A stretch of 64,000 nt of DNA. It comes from Seminavis robusta. Lineage: Eukaryota; Bacillariophyta; Bacillariophyceae; Naviculales; Naviculaceae. Position 1 is the stretch's first letter. Each line of letters starts with the position of its first letter. The position numbers and the translations under genes were made by a program. The stretch covers positions 1 through 64,000 of the forward strand of contig CAICTM010000283.1 in assembly GCA_903772945.1 (NCBI GenBank). Reading direction: 5' to 3'. The notes beneath the pieces are model-generated. The model was not told where the DNA came from and searched no databases. It worked only from the letters and a program-made list of their open reading frames with translations. Positions 58,269 through 64,000 of the stretch are shown piece after piece.

Positions 58269-59888
58269 TCATTTCCGCCTCAAGCTTCGAACTAGATTGC
58301 GTACCATGGTTAGCGGTCCGGTTGGTTCTTGCGGCGGAACAACTACCACTGACTCTGGTGCACTGATTGTTGTGGTCGATATCGGCAATAGAAGCAAGAC
58401 AATGGGAACGGCAATGGCCATAATGGCGGTGATGACGGATGCCACGTAGACAGTCCAATGCCAGTCGACAACTCCGTCATGAAAGTTTTGTACAAGTTTG
58501 GCATGCGGAAACTGAAAGCGCTTGTCGAATGTCATTTGTTGTTGTGTCCCATCCCCAATAAACGTAAAGGGTAGATCCAGTATGGTTCCCGAATGACAGC
58601 AATCGACCAAACAATTTAGGACCACTGCATTGCATGCATGCAGCAGGCATGGAGAGGGTTAGTAGTTGTAAGGAAAGATGGCAATCCCTTCGTTCCGTAC
58701 CGTACCATACCGCACAAATACTCACCTCCCTTTGGCATGGGACAAATCAAAACTTTAAAGAGTTCATCATCGACGACATGCCCGGCAGTCTTGTAGTCTA
58801 TTGGTATCATGGTTTCATCGTATCCATCTTCCTCATCACCGCTCGTGTCTGGAACACTTCCCCCGTGTCCTGCGTCAAAATAGATTCGGAATGGAATGGA
58901 AATCACAATGAGTAGATCATATCATACAAGGATTGGTTATTGCGGTTGGAGGCAGATAATCTATCGAATCAGGTCCCTGCACGCACCAGCATAATGACAA
59001 AAGACGGCATCTCCTTCCTGACATTGCTTGACTAGCGTATCATATGCTTTTAGTATATTTGCCTTTGTGGGCGGCGTATGATCTCCATCATCCAATAGCA
59101 TTGTAATGTTTTCCTCTTGAAAGTCGTGAACCGTCTGCAGGTACTTTTTGACCTTTACGAACATTCAAAAAGAAACCATACAGTATGAGATTCATGAGAG
59201 TAAGACTGCAAAATGCTTTCACAACGAACATTCAAACATCGCAAGTAGATTTCTTTTAAATTGGCAAAACTTACATTCTTTACCTATTTATTGGTTAGGT
59301 GGAATGCAAGCAAGAGCAACGGTCAGATAAGGTCAGTCCCATACCGGAGGTATCTAGCTAGGTATCTTGCTACCTATAGTTTTGCCAAGATAGATAGATA
59401 AGACTTACATCATTGTGACAACCTGACAACTCTCCTCTGGTACCTGTATAGTTGATCCCAATCAAAACAGCTCGTTTGACACCATCTTGACATTTCGTTG
59501 GAACAATATGAAATGGCGCATGCATATCGACGGGTCGACTGGACGTGAGTTGTGGAATCTGTGTGTACTGTCCTTCACTGAGAATGGATCTCATGTGCGA
59601 CAAGACGTTGCCATAAGACATACTACTTTCACTTGTGGATGTAGTAGCATAGAGTGCTTTGAGCATGGCCGAAGTACAAGCGCCACCGGCTCGCCCTTGG
59701 GGATCGGGAAGTCCAAAGAGCTCCACATTGGAAATGTCAGCTGACGTTTGTTCGTCGCGACAACCGGAAAACAAGTGCACTTCGGCATGAATGTACGCTT
59801 CTGCTTGTGCCACTAGTGATGGATCGAATGTGTCATTATTACTACTACTGGTAGAGCCTTCTGCTGCAGAGGACGACGACGACGCCAT
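58269..59888 (-). CDS. Type III metacaspase with C-terminal membrane segment
   Basis: Four exons (59888-59409, 59152-58987, 58869-58726, 58624-58269) close to 381 residues. The start MASSSSSAAEG is preferred over an in-frame ATG further upstream. The p10-like part comes first (residues about 35-105: SGCRDEQTSADISNVE, GRAGGACTSAML) and the p20 part follows (KRAVLIGINY at 138, LSGCHND, then HYAGHGG with catalytic His217, and VDCCHSGT with catalytic Cys273). This p10-p20 order defines type III metacaspases, known from algae with secondary plastids. They cut after Arg or Lys and usually need calcium. A membrane segment at about 321-345 and a basic tail (VRNLVRSLRRK) follow. The His motif is split by an intron after HYA. 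Both catalytic residues are present, so it should be active. The neighbour at 60182 is divergent. Confidence 0.95.
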
Positions 59889-60181
59889 GGTCAATGTCTT
59901 TTTTCTTTCTTTGGAATGAGAATCTTCTGAAACTAAAATATGTTGACGCCTCCAAAGATCCAACTGACGTCACTTTGTGAAGAGGGTTAAGGTCATCCCA
60001 AAAAGAGTTAAGAAGTTGTTTTGTTCCGAGGCCGCTGGATCGCCATCCATTCAAAGCCTTTAAATCTCTTTCCTGTCTGGCTCGCTCCCCTGTGGCCGCA
60101 GCCATTGGATCCTTTCATCTCGGATACCCATCGTGGGTAGCTAATCTATTATCATAGATAGTTCATAGTAACATCATTATC
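59889..60181. promoter_or_regulatory. Short divergent intergenic region
   Basis: 293 bp separate the metacaspase start (minus) from the acidic-protein start (plus), so both promoters must lie here or overlap the genes. No clear TATA box or known motif was recognised. Confidence 0.5.
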
Positions 60182-63100
60182 ATGGCAGACATCATGAACA
60201 ACAACATGGAAGTAGTGGAAGAAGAAGAAGAAGCAGGAAAGAAGGATGCTTTAGTGGATGAAGCCCAACAGATCCGAACGAGAAAGCGACGGCGCAAGCT
60301 ACGATCCATGCTACGAAAAGCGGGTGGTTTTCCTTCCTTTGTCTCGTTGATATCGCCAGATGCGTTGGATGAAGATGAAGAAGACGACGAAGAGGAAGAA
60401 GAAGAAGAACCCGAATCCATTGTGATTGATGTCGACGAGTATTTGGGTCTTCACCAAACTGATAATGACGAAGACAATGACGAAGACGACGACCAGAACC
60501 ACCATGCAATACAAGAACGCACACAAACGACCACTCCCGCAGACGAAGGCTATTACGAAGGACGAGTGCCATTGGCGTCTCCGGACGACGAAAAGTACTT
60601 GTCGTCCTTACAGCAATTGATTCGAAACCATTTGGAAATTTTTAGTGCGACGGCGGTCGATGCGGCTGGATCGCAATCGGGACGACGTCTACCGATTGTT
60701 CGAGGAAAAGTCGGAATTCGTTGCATTCATTGCGCGTCGGTCGCATTGGCACACGAAGCCTTTCTGGCGAATGGAGGAACACACAATAAAGACAATCCCA
60801 TTCAACCCGTCGAAAAATCCAAGTTGTATCCACAAGGCGCCGTTTCGTATCCCAACAATATTGCCGGCATGTATTCCATTTGTTCTCAAAAACCCCAATT
60901 GCATTTCGAAAATTGTCCCAATACGCCGGCATCGGTCCGATCCCAATTCTATCGACATACTCATGAAACAGCACGAGGTGGAGGAGAAGGACGCGCCAAA
61001 TCCAAGGAAGTTCCTGCCGCTCTCTATTATCTTGTGGCTGCCAAACGACATGGATTGGTCGATGTCGAAGGAGGGATTCGATTTTCACGCGATCTCAGTT
61101 TACAACCACTCCCCTTTGAAGCGGTATTGGCATCGCAACGACAAGAAAGTGAAGAGTTAAAGACCATTATTACACTTCCACCTTCGGTTGCCAGATCCAC
61201 AGCAATAAAAAATGAGGAACCCGTGCCAACGCTCGTGGGATCGGCGGTCACAGTCAGTGACGCGACCGCCGAACAGGTGCTGGCAGAAGCACTTGCCGAA
61301 CCGGAAAATCCAACTCTCTATCTGGGACGAGCCACCGACAAGAAAATGGTATGTCAATATACAAATCTACATGTACCTTACACTCTATGCTTGGGAATGA
61401 GCTGCAAGACATCAATTGACACTATCGATCTCACTCCTCTTCTGCTCTGCTCTGCTCTGCTCTGCTCCAGGTATCCGATTACATGTTCTTGTGCATTCGA
61501 CAAGTCGCGGTTTGTCATGCGACACCGGCCGATTTTGCGACCCGGGGGAAAAAGACGAGGAAAATGAGAGTGGGGTTTGCAGGATTTTGTTGTCGTAAGC
61601 TTTCTATTGTCGTTGTCTTTTTATTAAAATTGTTGAAATGAGCTTGTACGCGTACTTACCAAAATAATGCCTTTTCTTTGTTTTGTTCGTTTGCAGGCCA
61701 CTGCCAGAGATTTCTGGACAAACGCGATGGACCAGAACTGGCAAGGGCGTTGCCCGGGGGTGTCTCGGATTACAGTTGTCGTTCCTTCTCGTCCAACTCG
61801 GACGGGCTGGCCAGTGCTATTGCCAATACGTTTGCCATTCACTTGGCCAAGTGCGACCATGCACCACTCAAACTACGAAAAGCATTGGCGGCATACAAGA
61901 GAATTCATCCACGACAAATGGCCGATATGCCACATGGGAGTCAACGCAAAGCTTTTTCCGTCATTTGGGAACGACAACGCAAATTTGATGTGTCGGAAGA
62001 ACAAATGAGAGACAAAATTGCCGCCTATCAACGAGGGCAACGAAATATTGTGTGGCCACCACCCCAGAAGCAAGCCGAACACCACCACCATGTCCGGACG
62101 TCTCCCAGAGCAACCACGACGACAACAACAAGTGCCCGCACTCCTTCTTCTAGTAGTAGCAAGAAATCCAAATCCAAGGGGAAACCGGGGACAAAAGTCG
62201 GACGCGAATGCAGTGACTTTCCACTTTCCAACGATCCGGCGACAAGGAGGACTCTGGACGAATACTTGGATCATTGGACGCCTGGCGAGGACAATGATGG
62301 GTTGTTCCTGCCAAGCGACAGGTACGTACGCAAAAAGGAGGAAATTAAGTGGATTGTTACGTCACGTCCATTATTCATGCCGCTCACATTTCATTTCGCT
62401 TTGTCCTGACCGCCACTTTTTTCCAGGGATATCGCTTCGGATTACATTTTTCTTACCGTCCGTCAGCTCAAGGCGGCCATCCCAACCACTGCGGACTTGG
62501 CAAAAGGCAAGAGAGGTCCTTCCAACCCTATTGCGGGAATGTGCTGCATGCACTGCGACGGCAAAGATCCTTCGGAAATTGCTCCATCTTGTCGGTCCTT
62601 CGCTACGGCGCCGGATAACTATGCTTCTGCCTTCAACACGAGCTTGTACAATCACATGCAAAACTGCCAATTCATCAAACCACACGTCAAAAAGGCGCTC
62701 GCGGACCTGCGAAAGCTTCATTCGCAACAGATTCAAGCCTTGCAGTTTGGGGCGCAGCGAAAATTCTTCACCAACTTGTACAATCGGCTTCGGGCTGTTC
62801 CCTTGCCAGGGAAGCTGCCGCAAGCCCCTCCACCACCAGTTGCGTCGTCATCGAGTAGTAGTAAGCCTTCGAGACGTTCCAGTGCCGGCAGTGCTTCTGG
62901 TCGCCGTGTGACGCGAGGGTCAGAGAGCGCCGAAGATGCCATTCTGGCAAGCTACGGTTTCTTTGAAGCTCCCTGCCAGTCCTTCTTTTGTCTGCGATGC
63001 CGGATGGTGCCGCTCCAGTTCCGTGCCCGCGGTTCCTTGTCGTTTGCTCACCCAACGATCGAGTTTATGACGGAGCATCAGGAAGCTTGTGCAGAGGATG

Positions 63101-64000
63101 GCATGAACTTGTGGTACTGTGTGGAGAGCGTCAAGAAGCTACTCAAGACAGAATTCAGCATCAAGTATTTGACGGATGAACTCTTCAAAGAGGTCATACT
63201 GGAGTGTTTTGGGCGCAATGAGCAGTTGGCGACGATTTTCACGAGTGAAATTGTCAAAGTGTATCAGATGTCACGTAAGTTGTTGGTTGATCGTGTAGCG
63301 TGTGCAAGACGTTTTGAATGGTGTTGTTCTAATGTGTTGTGGCGTCGTTGTTGTCGGGTACTCTCATTTTTTGAAGGTCACGGTGGCGTTACGAGATCTG
63401 TCGAGAACTACATCAAGGCAAAGTCACAGGGCTTGTGGTCGAAACTACCGTTGGCTGTTGACAGTGCCAAGGTCACCCGGGCCTATGCCACTTTTGCAGC
63501 GTCTGTCGAAGGCCTGTCGCCTCGAATTTCGGACAACTCGGCCCTTTTCACTTATTTGCATCTGATTTCTCCGTCCTTGAGGCTGTCAGAGGACGACGAA
63601 GAAGGTGCTGGCTCGGAAAGCGATGGAATCGCTGAAGGTGAAGGCAACAGTGAAGAAGGCAAAGCGGAATCTGATGGTGAAGCCGAGGATGCCAATGAAG
63701 CAGTCAACAACGAGGAAGGAGACGACGACGAGGAGGAGGAAGAAGAGGCTGAAATTGAAGACGATCCCGAGGAAGAGGAGGAGGAAAGCACGGGCAATCC
63801 GCCACCGAAGAAGCGACGGAAACGAGGAAAAGAACTCCGACGCAAGCCCAGCGATGGAGACGGCGATGAAGATGCAGCGGGAGAGCTATCTGGTGAATCA
63901 CAAGAAACACCATCTGCTGAAACCGGAGATGATTCGCTTGCGGAGGTTGGCGACGGAGAAGCAGGAACGGACAACCCACCGGTTCAAGTTCAGCGGGCTG
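60182..64000 (+). CDS. Long acidic protein with three CxxC-type modules (runs off the window)
   Basis: Five exons seen: 60182-61348, 61471-61594, 61697-62321, 62427-63274 and 63377 to beyond 64000; phases close, giving 1,129 residues so far. The N-terminus has a basic helix (QIRTRKRRRKLRSMLRK) and acidic runs. Three Cys/His modules follow: near residue 181 (GIRCIHCAS, later YPNNIAGMYSICSQ and HFENCP), near 677 (GMCCMHCDG, later YNHMQNCQF) and near 825 (FFCLRCRMVP, later MTEHQEAC). Each has CxxC then H-x(4 or so)-C, so each could bind zinc. Linkers are Ser/Thr/Lys-rich. The visible C-terminal part (from about residue 985) is a long Glu/Asp/Gly stretch with a basic patch (PPKKRRKRGK) like a nuclear signal. 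Nuclear location is inferred. The first module matches a recurring uncharacterised diatom pattern; no function is known to me. Confidence 0.9.
61435..61470 (+). repeat. Pentanucleotide microsatellite forming a 3' splice site
   Basis: About five TCTGC units lead directly into CCAG, the acceptor of intron 1. The repeat therefore is the polypyrimidine tract. Confidence 0.8.

Overview
The window looks like nuclear DNA of a diatom, probably a raphid pennate species. This rests on gene content: a metacaspase with its p10 part in front of p20 (type III), an LRR membrane protein ending in a CDCCDTCY-type tail, a BspA-like (DUF285) repeat protein with a PSxPS wall-type stalk, a many-membrane-pass EGF/LNR protein and diatom-type Ty1/copia (CoDi) fossils. 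Introns are short (about 70-150 nt) with GT-AG ends. Species cannot be named from the sequence alone. Splice models below were read by eye and checked for phase closure.

Layout. 1-7180 is gene-poor: one unrecognised, possibly degenerate coding block, a copia gag fossil, and two short-repeat blocks. 7181-13753 (minus) is one large gene for a membrane-anchored surface protein: acidic cytosolic end, one membrane segment, a threefold ectodomain repeat, a PSxPS stalk, then BspA repeats encoded one per 75-nt exon. 15605-16684 (minus) is a CRAL-TRIO lipid-binding protein; a 1.2-kb LINE-like insertion flanked by a 25-bp duplication sits 66 bp upstream of its start. 18-24 kb holds one small gene and an exact 84-bp tandem duplication. 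24294-28735 (minus) is a four-exon gene for a 1,397-residue membrane protein. 32.8-34.0 kb carries an ARM-like protein, 35 kb a RING-H2 membrane protein, 38.3-39.2 kb an unrecognised protein.

40.1-53.3 kb holds three copies (40155, 41734, 52308; plus) of a small secreted, acidic, eight-cysteine protein family with identical three-exon structure. Copies 2 and 3 are separated by an 8-kb Ty1/copia fossil on the minus strand (43064-51056, 152-bp LTR sequence, 5-bp target duplication) whose two LTRs match outside a later insertion.

54357-57488 (plus) is an LRR membrane protein with four internal exons of exactly 72 nt, one LRR each. 58269-59888 (minus) is the type III metacaspase; 293 bp away and divergent, 60182 to the end (plus) is a long acidic protein with three CxxC-type modules that runs off the window.

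Themes: surface or receptor-like proteins (BspA, LRR, EGF/LNR) with N-terminal cytosolic parts; one-repeat-per-exon architecture with phase 1-1 introns in two unrelated repeat families; and local duplication around mobile elements. Intergenic DNA is strikingly rich in short palindromes (GGTACC, ACCGGT, GCTAGC). No tRNA, rRNA or CRISPR was recognised.
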